Assembly: GCA_949296645.1 (NCBI GenBank)
Contig: CASFPH010000002.1
Coordinates: forward strand, 103,464 to 167,463
Length of the DNA stretch: 64,000 bases
From: an uncultured Bacteroidales bacterium
Lineage (GTDB): Bacteria > Bacteroidota > Bacteroidia > Bacteroidales > UBA932
Reading direction: 5' to 3'
Part shown: piece by piece, positions 45,437 to 53,390 of the stretch
How positions within the stretch are numbered: the first letter of the stretch is position 1
Layout: each line of letters starts with the position of its first letter
Translations under genes and position numbers: made by a program
The notes under the pieces: generated by a model
What the model was told of the DNA's origin: nothing
Seen by the model: only the letters and a program-made list of their open reading frames with translations
Databases searched by the model: none

Positions 45437-46138
45437 ATGAATAAAGTCATCAGAAAATCAGGAAGTCTGCTCACGGCAGCATTTTCAGCAGCACTGTTCT
45501 TTTCATGTTCGGAAGCTGAAATCAATCCGGAAAAAATCAAGAACAATGAAGAAAACGAAAAATACAGAATAAACACCGAATACACCGTATTCTCGTCCGA
45601 GGGCAGGACTGCCGGAACCGCATGTGCAAAATACAACGAACTTGCCGGCAAATACATGGAAAACAGAATATCCTCGACAAAAAAGGAAGCTGATGAACTG
45701 TTCAGATCATTATCGGAAAGCGAAATGGAAATGCCGTCGTGGAAATGCGAACTCTGGATAAGCGACAGTACATTCACTGCCAACAAAAATATCATAAGCG
45801 TACGCTTCAAGACATATTCCTTCCAGGGAGGCGCGCACGGAATGACAATGTTCAAGGCATATAACTTCGATATGGAGCAGGGAAGGCTGCTGGAGAATGA
45901 AGAAATCATAGACTACTCGAAAGCCGACGCCATAAACAAGGCCCTCAAGGCACATTTCGACAATCCGGAAGGATGTTTCAGCACCGAACCTACTCTGGAC
46001 CTTGTCAACTGCATCAACATTACTGAAGATTCAGTATGCTTCACTTTCGAACACTACGTGCTCGGAGCATACGCCTGCGGCTACGCAGAAATTACAGTGC
46101 CAATCTCCGAAATAGCAGAATGTATATTAATTAGATAG
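45437..46138 (+). CDS. lipoprotein with DUF4163/DUF3298 (RsiV-like) domains
   Basis: A 233-residue lipoprotein. The signal ends in FFSC (Cys about residue 24). The mature part has two parts: an N-terminal region like DUF4163 and a C-terminal DUF3298 region, recognised by SVRFKTYSFQGGAHGMTMFKAYNFD and the end segment CFTFEHYVLGAYACGYAEITVPISEI. Related domains occur in the anti-sigma factor RsiV and the deacetylase PdaC, but the catalytic domain of the latter is absent here. Role unknown; location is probably the periplasmic face of a membrane. It ends in a bidirectional terminator. Confidence 0.8.
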   Translation: MNKVIRKSGSLLTAAFSAALFFSCSEAEINPEKIKNNEENEKYRINTEYTVFSSEGRTAGTACAKYNELAGKYMENRISSTKKEADELFRSLSESEMEMPSWKCELWISDSTFTANKNIISVRFKTYSFQGGAHGMTMFKAYNFDMEQGRLLENEEIIDYSKADAINKALKAHFDNPEGCFSTEPTLDLVNCINITEDSVCFTFEHYVLGAYACGYAEITVPISEIAECILIR

Positions 46139-46147
46139 ACTTATAAA

Positions 46148-46179
46148 AATCCCCGCTAGTACACATTCTAACGGGGATT
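46148..46179. terminator. bidirectional terminator
   Basis: AATCCCCG (46148-46155) pairs with CGGGGATT (46172-46179); AATTTGTTTTT follows on the plus strand and an A-rich stretch precedes. It lies between the convergent lipoprotein and UPF0145 genes. Confidence 0.7.
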
Positions 46180-46202
46180 AATTTGTTTTTGATAAAATAT
46201 TT

Positions 46203-47234
46203 TCAATCTTTTTTTACTAATAACCGATCCAATACAGCTATTTTATCATTAAATGCATTTATCACATAAACTTGATCTGATGTAAGTCCCATAATATTTT
46301 GGCCACAAGTAATACAATATTCTTCATCTTTATCATTCATATGGCCATTCGGACACACATATTTCTCCTCCAATTTTGAAGATAACAACCCCTTTTTTAC
46401 TTCTGTCTTTTTTCCTTTAATAGGAAGATTCCCAATTATTGAAGATATTTCCTTCATTTTCGCCAAATCATCTTCACTATACTCTAATTTATTAATTTTC
46501 AATAAATCTATTGCCAAATCAATATTTCCTTCCTGTAACAATTCAATTATATTTTCAGGGCTAAATAGATTGTTGGAACTTATATAAGTATAGATATAGT
46601 TATGCCTTTTAGGATAATCTTTGTATACAACTTCTACAGACGATCTATAGTCTGCTGCTGATAACAATTGTGGAAAAAGATGAATAGTTGGATGTTCTTG
46701 ATTGTTCTCTGAAGCATAGATAAAACACTCATATAGATATGGTAATAACTCAACTAAATTATGAGATAATATAAAATTCCACTCTTCATGAGTTGGCAGC
46801 TTTAATATACTTCTACTTAACCATTTGTCCTTAAATATTTCAACATCTAAATCTTCTAATAACACAGTTGATGTCTTAAATATATCTGGATTCTCTTTAT
46901 TGAACCTAATTTTCACTGCTGTACCTGAGACTGATACCATAAACATTGACTTTCCTTTTCCAGATACTTCATCAAAATCAATCTTAAATCCCAATATACA
47001 ATTTGCACCAAGAAGTTGAGCTTTACGAGATATTGTAGATTTAGCCATCTCATATAATTCATCCAATTTTGATTGGTATGTACCTGACAAACCACCAAAA
47101 AAGTCTGAGAACGAAGCTATAAAATCTGAAAAAAAATTTGTTCCAATCACCAAATTGGATGTTACTACTCCAAGATATTTTTCTATGGTCGTATTTTCTA
47201 TTGAGTTAGTAGTAGTAATAATAACATTTTTCAT
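46203..47234 (-). CDS. UPF0145 (YbjQ)-like protein with C-terminal zinc ribbon
   Basis: A 343-residue cytoplasmic protein, much more AT-rich than its neighbours. The N-terminal 110 residues match the UPF0145/YbjQ pattern: LGVVTSNLVIGTNFFSDF, a GGLSGTY step, a helix with AKSTISRKAQLLGANCILGF. The middle (about 120-280) is helical and not recognised. The C-terminus has a zinc ribbon with Cys294, His298, Cys307 and Cys310. It follows rsmA by 30 bases in the same direction. YbjQ-like domains are called heavy-metal binding in some databases, but no firm role is known. Base composition suggests transfer. Confidence 0.72.
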   Translation of the reverse strand: MKNVIITTTNSIENTTIEKYLGVVTSNLVIGTNFFSDFIASFSDFFGGLSGTYQSKLDELYEMAKSTISRKAQLLGANCILGFKIDFDEVSGKGKSMFMVSVSGTAVKIRFNKENPDIFKTSTVLLEDLDVEIFKDKWLSRSILKLPTHEEWNFILSHNLVELLPYLYECFIYASENNQEHPTIHLFPQLLSAADYRSSVEVVYKDYPKRHNYIYTYISSNNLFSPENIIELLQEGNIDLAIDLLKINKLEYSEDDLAKMKEISSIIGNLPIKGKKTEVKKGLLSSKLEEKYVCPNGHMNDKDEEYCITCGQNIMGLTSDQVYVINAFNDKIAVLDRLLVKKD

Positions 47235-47264
47235 AAATCATAGTTATTAGGTTCTAACTTATTG

Positions 47265-48056
47265 TTAAAAGTTATTCCATTCGGCAACGGCATTGGTGAG
47301 CTCCACGAACTCCTCCACACCGAGCTGTTCCGGACGCATCGACAACAAAGGATGATCCGCCTCTTTCGGAAGCTGCGGCACAACCGCCCTGATGGAGTTG
47401 CGGATCGTTTTTCTTCTCTGGTTGAAGCAGGCCTTCACCACCTTCCTGAAAAGCTCCTCGTCACAACCCAGTGATGTCCTTGAATTGCGTTTGAGTCTGA
47501 TGACGGCTGATTTGACCTTTGGCGGCGGCAGGAACACATGTTCCGGTACGGTGAAGAGATACTCTATCTCGTACCACGCCTGAAGAAGTACGGACAATAT
47601 GCCGTAAACTTTCGAACCCGGAGGGCTTGCCAGCCTTTCGGCCACCTCTTTCTGTATCATACCCACCACCTGAGGGACACTTCTGCGATAGTCAAGTATC
47701 TTGAAGAATATCTGGGAAGAGATATTGTACGGGAAATTGCCTATCACACAAAACTCCTCACCGGAGAAGAGTGCATCCAGGTCCATCTTCAGGAAATCCC
47801 CGAATATCAGGTTTTCCCCGAGTTCGGGATAATTCAGTCTGAGATATTCAACAGATTCGGAATCTATCTCCGCCAGTTTGAGCGCCACGTCATTCCTCCT
47901 GTAAAGGAACTGCGTGAGCACGCCGGTACCGGGACCGACCTCTATCAGATTATGACGCTGCCCGTCGGTAAACTCAAGACTGTCCGCAATACGTGCGGCT
48001 ATATCCATGTCTTTCAGAAAATGCTGCCCGAGGGCCTTTTTTGCTCTAACTTCCAT
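47265..48056 (-). CDS. rsmA: 16S rRNA dimethyladenosine transferase (KsgA)
   Basis: RsmA dimethylates two adjacent adenosines near the 3' end of 16S rRNA during 30S maturation. The 263-residue protein starts with KKALGQHFLKD (6-16), has the SAM loop EVGPGTGVLT (39-48) and the catalytic NFPYNISS (107-114). Length and motifs are normal. The exact -7 box ends seven bases before the ATG, so the leader should be extremely short. Confidence 0.96.
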   Translation of the reverse strand: MEVRAKKALGQHFLKDMDIAARIADSLEFTDGQRHNLIEVGPGTGVLTQFLYRRNDVALKLAEIDSESVEYLRLNYPELGENLIFGDFLKMDLDALFSGEEFCVIGNFPYNISSQIFFKILDYRRSVPQVVGMIQKEVAERLASPPGSKVYGILSVLLQAWYEIEYLFTVPEHVFLPPPKVKSAVIRLKRNSRTSLGCDEELFRKVVKACFNQRRKTIRNSIRAVVPQLPKEADHPLLSMRPEQLGVEEFVELTNAVAEWNNF

Positions 48057-48063
48057 ACAGCCG

Positions 48064-48071
48064 CAAAAGTA
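48064..48071 (-). promoter_or_regulatory. -7 box of rsmA
   Basis: Minus-strand TACTTTTG, an exact TAnnTTTG match, seven bases upstream of the rsmA ATG at 48056. Confidence 0.5.
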
Positions 48072-48140
48072 CTGATTTTTTGCATTCCGGACAATTATTT
48101 CGCCGCATGTCTAACTCACTCTGCACCACATGCTTTTTAA

Positions 48141-48179
48141 TATATAATTATATAATTATATAAAATTTAAGTACCTTTG
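48141..48179 (+). promoter_or_regulatory. aspS promoter with AT-only palindrome upstream
   Basis: TACCTTTG at 48172-48179 is an exact -7 box for aspS. Upstream, 48141-48162 is a perfect 22-base palindrome made only of A and T, covering the -33 region and above. It could act like an UP element or melt easily. A leader of about 65 bases follows, with no recognised riboswitch. Confidence 0.5.
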
Positions 48180-48246
48180 CAGGCCGACGTAAAAAGACGG
48201 CAGCATACAAAACAACCGGAAAGATAAATCAGTAATTCATATAATC

Positions 48247-50016
48247 ATGTACAGGACACACACTTGCGGAGAGCTCAGACTCTCTGATGCAGGAAAACAG
48301 GTAACTCTTGCAGGATGGGTACAGAAAGTAAGGAAGATGGGCGGCATGAGCTTCATCGACCTGCGCGACAGATACGGCATCACCCAGCTTGTGATAGAGG
48401 ACACCGCATCAAAGGAACTCAACGAGAAAGCTGAAAAACTCGGAAGGGAATTCGTGATACAGGCTACCGGCACGGTATCGGAAAGAAGCAGTAAGAACAG
48501 CAGAATCCCTACCGGTGACATCGAGATAAAACTCTCGGAAATCACAGTGCTGAACGAAGCACTCACCCCTCCATTCACAATAGAGGACGACACCGACGGA
48601 GGAGACGACCTCCGCATGAAATACAGATATCTCGACCTTCGCCGCAATGCCGTAAGGAAAAACCTGGAACTCAGGCACAAGATGGCATTCGAGGTAAGGA
48701 ACTACCTTGACAAGCAGGGTTTCCTCGAAGTAGAGACCCCTATCCTCGTGAACTCCACTCCTGAAGGAGCCCGCGACTTCGTGGTGCCTTCAAGAATGAA
48801 CCCGGGACAGTTCTACGCTCTGCCGCAGTCACCTCAGACCCTCAAGCAGCTGCTCATGGTATCCGGCTTCGACAAATATTTCCAGATAGTGAAATGCTTC
48901 AGGGACGAGGACCTTCGTGCCGACCGCCAGCCTGAATTCACACAGATAGACTGCGAAATGAGCTTCGTGGAACAGGAAGATGTGATAAACACATTCGAAG
49001 GCATGGCAAAACACCTCTTCAAGACAATCCGCGGTATCGAAATCAACGAGGCATTCCCGCGCATCACATGGCAGGATGCAATGAAATATTACGGAAGCGA
49101 CAAACCGGACATCCGCTTCGGAATGAAATTCGTCGAACTGATGGATATAATGAAGGGACACGGATTCCCTGTATTCGACTCTGCTGCCTACGTCGGAGGT
49201 ATCTGCGCCACAGGTACCGCTAACTACACCCGCAAGCAGCTCGACCAGCTGACAGAATTCGTGAAACGCCCTCAGATCGGAGCCAAAGGCCTCGTATATG
49301 CAAGGGTTGAAGCCGACGGCAATGTCAAGTCAAGCGTAGACAAATTCTATACACAGGAAGTGCTCCAGCAGATGAAGGAAGCTTTCGCGGCACAGCCGGG
49401 CGACCTTATCCTGATCCTCTCCGGAGACGATGCCATGAAGACCCGCAAACAGCTCTGCGAACTCAGGCTCGAGATGGGCAGCAGGCTCGGTCTCAGGGAC
49501 AAGGACACTTTCGCACCGCTGTGGGTAATCGATTTTCCACTCTTCGAATGGAACGAAGAAGACGGAAGATACTACGCGATGCACCATCCGTTCACATCCC
49601 CTAACCCTGAGGACATTCCTCTTCTCGACACCGATCCGGGTAAAGTCCGTGCAAACGCATACGACATGGTCATCAACGGAGTGGAAGTCGGCGGCGGCTC
49701 GATCCGCATCCACGACAGCAAGCTCCAGAACAAGATGTTCCAGCTGCTCGGATTCACTGAAGAGAGCGCGAATGCAAGGTTCGGCTTCCTGATGAACGCA
49801 TTCAAATACGGTGCTCCGCCTCACGGAGGACTTGCATACGGTCTTGACAGATGGGTATCCCTCTTCGCCGGTCTCGACTCCATCAGGGACTGCATAGCAT
49901 TCCCTAAGAACAATGCCGGAAGGGATGTGATGCTCGACGCTCCGTCAATAATCGACGACTCACAGATGGAAGAGCTCTTCCTCAAGAGCACTTACGTTGC
50001 AAAAGAAAACAACTGA
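48247..50016 (+). CDS. aspS: aspartyl-tRNA synthetase, bacterial type
   Basis: AspS charges tRNA-Asp. The 589-residue protein is the long bacterial form: an OB-fold anticodon domain (1-105, [24 protein letters not shown]), class II motif 2 ([23 protein letters not shown]), an inserted GAD domain (about 290-410) and motif 3 ([26 protein letters not shown]). By eye it uses more CGC arginine and ATC isoleucine codons than neighbours, which suits high expression. The YqeY-like gene starts 13 bases after the stop. Confidence 0.97.
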   Translation: MYRTHTCGELRLSDAGKQVTLAGWVQKVRKMGGMSFIDLRDRYGITQLVIEDTASKELNEKAEKLGREFVIQATGTVSERSSKNSRIPTGDIEIKLSEITVLNEALTPPFTIEDDTDGGDDLRMKYRYLDLRRNAVRKNLELRHKMAFEVRNYLDKQGFLEVETPILVNSTPEGARDFVVPSRMNPGQFYALPQSPQTLKQLLMVSGFDKYFQIVKCFRDEDLRADRQPEFTQIDCEMSFVEQEDVINTFEGMAKHLFKTIRGIEINEAFPRITWQDAMKYYGSDKPDIRFGMKFVELMDIMKGHGFPVFDSAAYVGGICATGTANYTRKQLDQLTEFVKRPQIGAKGLVYARVEADGNVKSSVDKFYTQEVLQQMKEAFAAQPGDLILILSGDDAMKTRKQLCELRLEMGSRLGLRDKDTFAPLWVIDFPLFEWNEEDGRYYAMHHPFTSPNPEDIPLLDTDPGKVRANAYDMVINGVEVGGGSIRIHDSKLQNKMFQLLGFTEESANARFGFLMNAFKYGAPPHGGLAYGLDRWVSLFAGLDSIRDCIAFPKNNAGRDVMLDAPSIIDDSQMEELFLKSTYVAKENN

Positions 50017-50029
50017 ACTATATAACGAT

Positions 50030-50488
50030 ATGGGACTTGAACAGGAAATAATGGCCGGCATCAAAAGCGCGATGCTTGCAAAGGAAAAAGACAGACTCGA
50101 ATCACTAAGAGCCGTGAAGGCAGCCATCCTGCTTGCAAAGACAGCAGAAGGCGGCAACGGCGAAGTGACTGACGACGAAATAATTAAGATAATCCAGAAG
50201 CTCGTGAAGCAGAGGAAGGAAAGTGCTGCGATATATACTGAGCAGAACCGTCCTGAACTTGCGGAAAAAGAGCTTTCCGAAGCGTCATACATGGAAGTGT
50301 TCCTTCCGAAGCCGCTTTCCGAAGAGGAACTTGTTGCAGAACTCAAGGCCATAATAGCCGAAGTCGGAGCATCCAAACCGTCCGACATGGGCAAGGTCAT
50401 GGGCGTTGCCACAAAGAAACTTGCAGGCAAGGCTGACGGACGTGTTATCTCCGCAAAGGTCAAGGATATTCTTAACGGCGTGTCATAA
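50030..50488 (+). CDS. GatB/YqeY domain protein
   Basis: A 152-residue protein of the YqeY family, which resembles the tRNA-binding tail of amidotransferase GatB. Recognised by EQEIMAGIKSAMLAKEKDRLESLRAVKAAILLAK, IIQKLVKQRKESAAIYTEQNRPELAEKE and the end SDMGKVMGVATKKLAGKADGRVISAKVKDIL. Function is not settled; its place directly after aspS suggests a link to aminoacyl-tRNA. The open frame runs upstream into aspS, but the ATG at 50030 gives the usual start MGLEQEIMAGI. An inverted-repeat element begins three bases after the stop. Confidence 0.88.
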   Translation: MGLEQEIMAGIKSAMLAKEKDRLESLRAVKAAILLAKTAEGGNGEVTDDEIIKIIQKLVKQRKESAAIYTEQNRPELAEKELSEASYMEVFLPKPLSEEELVAELKAIIAEVGASKPSDMGKVMGVATKKLAGKADGRVISAKVKDILNGVS

Positions 50489-50490
50489 TA

Positions 50491-50612
50491 AGGTGCGTCA
50501 TAATATGCAATCTGCGGCGTTGCTTTCAGGATTCAGGCTCGGTCATTTACGTAAGTAAACTCCCATCGCCTTCACCTTCAGCGCCTTGCATCTTACACAT
50601 TCTGACACACCT
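50491..50612. repeat. long imperfect inverted-repeat element after the YqeY gene
   Basis: Arms at 50491-50519 and 50582-50612 pair over 29 positions with six mismatches and one two-base bulge; outer ends AGGTG and CACCT match. The roughly 60-base centre contains TTTAC-GTAA-GTAAA. Three mismatches are C-A on the plus-strand RNA but G-U on the minus-strand RNA, so the minus transcript folds better. It looks like a dispersed intergenic repeat; copies elsewhere in the genome cannot be checked here. Confidence 0.7.
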
Positions 50613-50634
50613 TAAACAAGATAGGTAAAAAAAC

Positions 50635-50678
50635 AAGGGCAACCCAAAGGCATTAAAAGCCAAAGGGTTGCCCTTTTT
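50635..50678. terminator. bidirectional terminator between YqeY and the first barrel gene
   Basis: AAGGGCAACCC (50635-50645) pairs perfectly with GGGTTGCCCTT (50665-50675). TTTTT follows on the plus strand and an A-run precedes, so it can serve both convergent genes. Confidence 0.8.
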
Positions 50679-50720
50679 CAATAACGGAAGTATATTCCGT
50701 TTTGTTCTTATTTTTTGTAC

Positions 50721-51335
50721 TTATTTTCTTTTTCCACCTCCGAACGCATATCCGAGAGTAAGGGCGAAATGGTTGGAGCATTTACCTGTAATATCACCGT
50801 TACCTTTGTAGAATACCTTGTACTCTGCAGTCAGCCTGATATGGTTGAAGAATTCGGCTCCTATTCTCGGCGCAACCGATGCACCTGCCCCTCCTCCACC
50901 GAAAATCACTGTACCTTCATTGTTGCTTGACTGGTCAACCATGCTCATTCCGATACCTATACCGGCAAAAGGGGCTATGTTTTTCCAGCATCTGAAATTC
51001 CAGTCGGCAAATGTAGTCAGACCGAAAAGCTCCCTGAATGAATACCGGCTGTCTCCGGATTTCTTTTCGTGATTGGTTACCGAAATCTGGAATCCCAGAT
51101 CCAGCGGAGAGTCCTTGAGGTTGGTACGCGCTTCAAGAAGCATCTTTATTCCGGGATTGGCCTTGTCGAAGCCGTTACGTGCCCCCATCGTCATCCCTGC
51201 ACCTACCTCGAATTCGAATCTCCTGAAATCAGTATCGTTTTCAGCTTTCGCATTGACGGATGCAAGCAGCATACCGGATACAAGAAACATTGTAAACAGA
51301 TTTTTTCTGACAGTTCTGATAGAAATAAATTTCAT
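50721..51335 (-). CDS. outer-membrane beta-barrel protein, paralogue A
   Basis: A 204-residue exported protein. The signal peptide (about 1-31, ending NAKA) is followed by alternating strands of a small porin-like barrel: RRFEFEVGAGMTMG, NFRCWKNIAPFAGIGIGMSMV, APRIGAEFFNHIRLTAEYKVFY and FALTLGYAFGGGKRK. The basic GGGKRK end is unusual, since barrels normally end in an aromatic residue. It is a paralogue of the gene at 55043-55621, sharing the FEFE-GAG start, the WKN-FAG-G-G core, the HIRLTAE stretch and the tail. Its upstream region carries the shared operator module. Function unknown; position in the outer membrane is likely. Confidence 0.78.
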   Translation of the reverse strand: MKFISIRTVRKNLFTMFLVSGMLLASVNAKAENDTDFRRFEFEVGAGMTMGARNGFDKANPGIKMLLEARTNLKDSPLDLGFQISVTNHEKKSGDSRYSFRELFGLTTFADWNFRCWKNIAPFAGIGIGMSMVDQSSNNEGTVIFGGGGAGASVAPRIGAEFFNHIRLTAEYKVFYKGNGDITGKCSNHFALTLGYAFGGGKRK

Positions 51336-51369
51336 AAAAACAATTGGATTTTTGTTGGTTTTCGTATTG

Positions 51370-51481
51370 TAAAGATACCACCTATCCTTGAATTATCCAT
51401 TTGTAACCACATTATAGCAGTTTGTAAAGCAAAATTGCAATCATCTGATTATCAGGTATCATTCATTATTATTTTTGATAA
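51370..51481 (-). promoter_or_regulatory. promoter/operator module of barrel gene A
   Basis: Read from the gene outwards on plus coordinates: -7 box at 51370-51377 (minus-strand TATCTTTA, one mismatch); TTTGTAA at 51400 and again at 51421, 21 bp apart; CTGATTATCAG, a palindrome, at 51445-51455; ATTTTTGATAA at 51471-51481. The same words at the same spacings lie upstream of barrel gene B. Two TTTGTAA sites two helical turns apart suggest a dimeric regulator near the -33 region. Confidence 0.7.
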
Positions 51482-51801
51482 CGGCGATTTACTTACCAGT
51501 AAGTACCATCTGATGTCTGCCTGAAGCCCTCAAATACATGTGACTATGAGTCATTTTTGATTATTTATTTGCTTTCTTTTCATTATCTTAGCAGAAGAAC
51601 ATATGACAATCTGCTGCTGATAAGGATACAGTTCCGGTTCTCTTCAGGCAAGAAAGCAAAGGCCATCAGAAACAGTTTTGAGTTCGAAGACGAAAGCAGA
51701 AAGGGTAACGGGCTACTGTGAAACCAGAAAATTTCAAACACCAACGAGGTTGACAAATTCAACAAAAACAAGTATATTTGTAACCATAAAACAGGTAAGC
51801 C
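51482..51801 (+). promoter_or_regulatory. intergenic stretch with palindrome and promoter of the regulator-toxin pair
   Basis: TACTTAC-CA-GTAAGTA at 51490-51505 is a perfect seven-base dyad. From about 51510 to 51745 I see no supported gene, only short broken frames. At 51750-51757 TTGACAAA and at 51773-51780 TATATTTG (exact -7 box) form a promoter whose ATG follows at 51802 after a 21-base leader. This promoter probably drives both genes of the pair and may be autoregulated. Confidence 0.5.
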
Positions 51802-52854
51802 ATGAAACAGGTATTTTCACAGCGACTAAAAAGTGCCAGACTTATGAATGGTCTGTCGATGGACAGTCTTTGCGAAAAAATGAATAACATCGTATCAAAG
51901 CAGTCTATCTCAAAATATGAAAAAGGCATAATGATGCCCGACAGCACTATACTTATAGCTTTATCCAAAGCGCTTAATGTAAGCGTGGATTTTTTCTTTC
52001 GCCCCTATAATGTGACTATAGAAGATATTGAGTTCAGGAAAAAAAGCAAACTTAAATCATCTTCATTAAAAGGGATAAAGGAAAAGGTAATAGACGAAAT
52101 AGAGAGATATATGGAAATAGAAAATCTGTTGGATATGGATAATTCTTTCCATATAGACTATAATGACATTATTATAAAAGAGAAGAATGATGCAGCCGCT
52201 GTAGCCGGTAAATTACGTAATGACTGGAAATTAGGAGAAGATGCAATCAGCAATATTACTTTCCTTCTTGAGGAAAATGGTATAAAGGTAATACATCTGG
52301 ATGCAGAAAGTGAATTTGATGGATTAAGCGGATTTATAAATAAAGCAACTCCTGTTATCATTGTCAACAAGAATGCTACTGCAGAAAGACAGCGTTTCAC
52401 TGCTTTGCATGAATTAGGGCATCTATTGTTGAACTTTGCTCAAGAATTACAGGAGAAGGAAATAGAAAGATTATGTAACATTTTCGCTAATGAAATGCTT
52501 ATACCGACCTCTGAATTTATCAGACTTATAGGTGTATCCAGAAAAGATATATCATTGCAGGAACTTATACCTATCCAGATACAGTTTGGCATATCCATAG
52601 ATGCACTCATGTACAAAGCAAAAGAAGCCGGTATTATCACTGAACAAAGATATAAAGGGTACTGCATCAAAAAAAACAGCTCTGCCGATTTTTGCGAACA
52701 GACCAAAGAGACCCGTTATCCTCAAGAGCAAAGTCATCGGTTTTCAGGATTGGTTTATAAAGCTATTTCTCAAGAGATAATATCCATCAGCAAAGCTTCT
52801 TCCCTATTGAATTGCTCGGTAAATGAAATACGCACATCATTAAACTTTATCTGA
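51802..52854 (+). CDS. XRE-family regulator with ImmA/IrrE metallopeptidase domain
   Basis: A 350-residue two-domain protein. The N-terminal XRE helix-turn-helix (about 1-65) is seen in QRLKSARLMNGLSMDSLCEKM and SKQSISKYEKGIMMPDSTIL. The central ImmA/IrrE (COG2856) zinc protease domain has the catalytic HELGH at 203-207 in TALHELGHLLLNFA. The C-terminus (about 290-350) is uncharacterised. Proteins of this design act as repressors cleaved or inactivated under stress, and as antitoxins in some toxin-antitoxin pairs. The next gene, a PIN nuclease, starts one base after its stop. The pair is AT-rich compared with its surroundings, which suggests acquisition. Confidence 0.85.
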   Translation: MKQVFSQRLKSARLMNGLSMDSLCEKMNNIVSKQSISKYEKGIMMPDSTILIALSKALNVSVDFFFRPYNVTIEDIEFRKKSKLKSSSLKGIKEKVIDEIERYMEIENLLDMDNSFHIDYNDIIIKEKNDAAAVAGKLRNDWKLGEDAISNITFLLEENGIKVIHLDAESEFDGLSGFINKATPVIIVNKNATAERQRFTALHELGHLLLNFAQELQEKEIERLCNIFANEMLIPTSEFIRLIGVSRKDISLQELIPIQIQFGISIDALMYKAKEAGIITEQRYKGYCIKKNSSADFCEQTKETRYPQEQSHRFSGLVYKAISQEIISISKASSLLNCSVNEIRTSLNFI

Positions 52855-52855
52855 T

Positions 52856-53365
52856 ATGGAGACAATTGTTGTTAATGACACAAATATCTTCATAGATCTT
52901 ATATCTGTAGATTTATTGGATGAGTTTTTCAGTCTGCCCATAGATATTCATACCACAGATTTTGTCATCCATGAGCTGACCGAGCCTTTACAGCAAAACA
53001 AAGTTGAATCATACATTAAACAAAATAAACTGACAGTAAAACTCCATTCTGCCGCTGAAATCATAGAAATAGCAGAATTTCAAACTACCTGTGACAATAA
53101 CGTGTCCATCACCGACTGCTCCGTTTGGCTTTATGCCCAAAAGAATAACTTCACTTTATTGACCGGAGATGGCAAGTTAAGAAAATCTGCAAGTAAATCA
53201 GGGGTCGAAGTTTGTGGAATACTTAAAATATTTGATATGCTTGTTGAAGATTATCAAATTATATCTAAACAGAATGGAGCGGAAATGCTGGAAAAACTAT
53301 TTAAAATCAATAACAGGCTTCCTTCACGTGAAATAGAAAACAGGCTATACAAATGGCGCAAATAA
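52856..53365 (+). CDS. PIN-domain putative ribonuclease (toxin-like)
   Basis: A 169-residue PIN-fold protein. The acidic metal-binding residues are in place: Asp8 in VVNDTNIFIDL, Glu40 in FVIHELTEP, Asp87 in SITDCSVWLYA and Asp105 in LLTGDGKLRK. PIN toxins such as VapC cut tRNA or rRNA. Here the likely partner is the upstream ImmA/IrrE regulator rather than a small VapB, since the genes are one base apart in an AT-rich island. The C-terminal extension (about 130-169) is helical and basic. No other antitoxin candidate is nearby. Confidence 0.8.
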   Translation: METIVVNDTNIFIDLISVDLLDEFFSLPIDIHTTDFVIHELTEPLQQNKVESYIKQNKLTVKLHSAAEIIEIAEFQTTCDNNVSITDCSVWLYAQKNNFTLLTGDGKLRKSASKSGVEVCGILKIFDMLVEDYQIISKQNGAEMLEKLFKINNRLPSREIENRLYKWRK

Positions 53366-53390
53366 TCTTCCATAAGAAGCACATTCCAAA

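Noticed and set aside
51583..51771. Small open frame on the minus strand before the ImmA/IrrE gene
   Set aside because: It has low complexity, no family features and overlaps the promoter of the pair; no support for translation.
52840..52870. Frameshifted single gene instead of a regulator plus PIN pair
   Set aside because: Both products have complete domain sets, and the second has its own ATG one base after the stop of the first.
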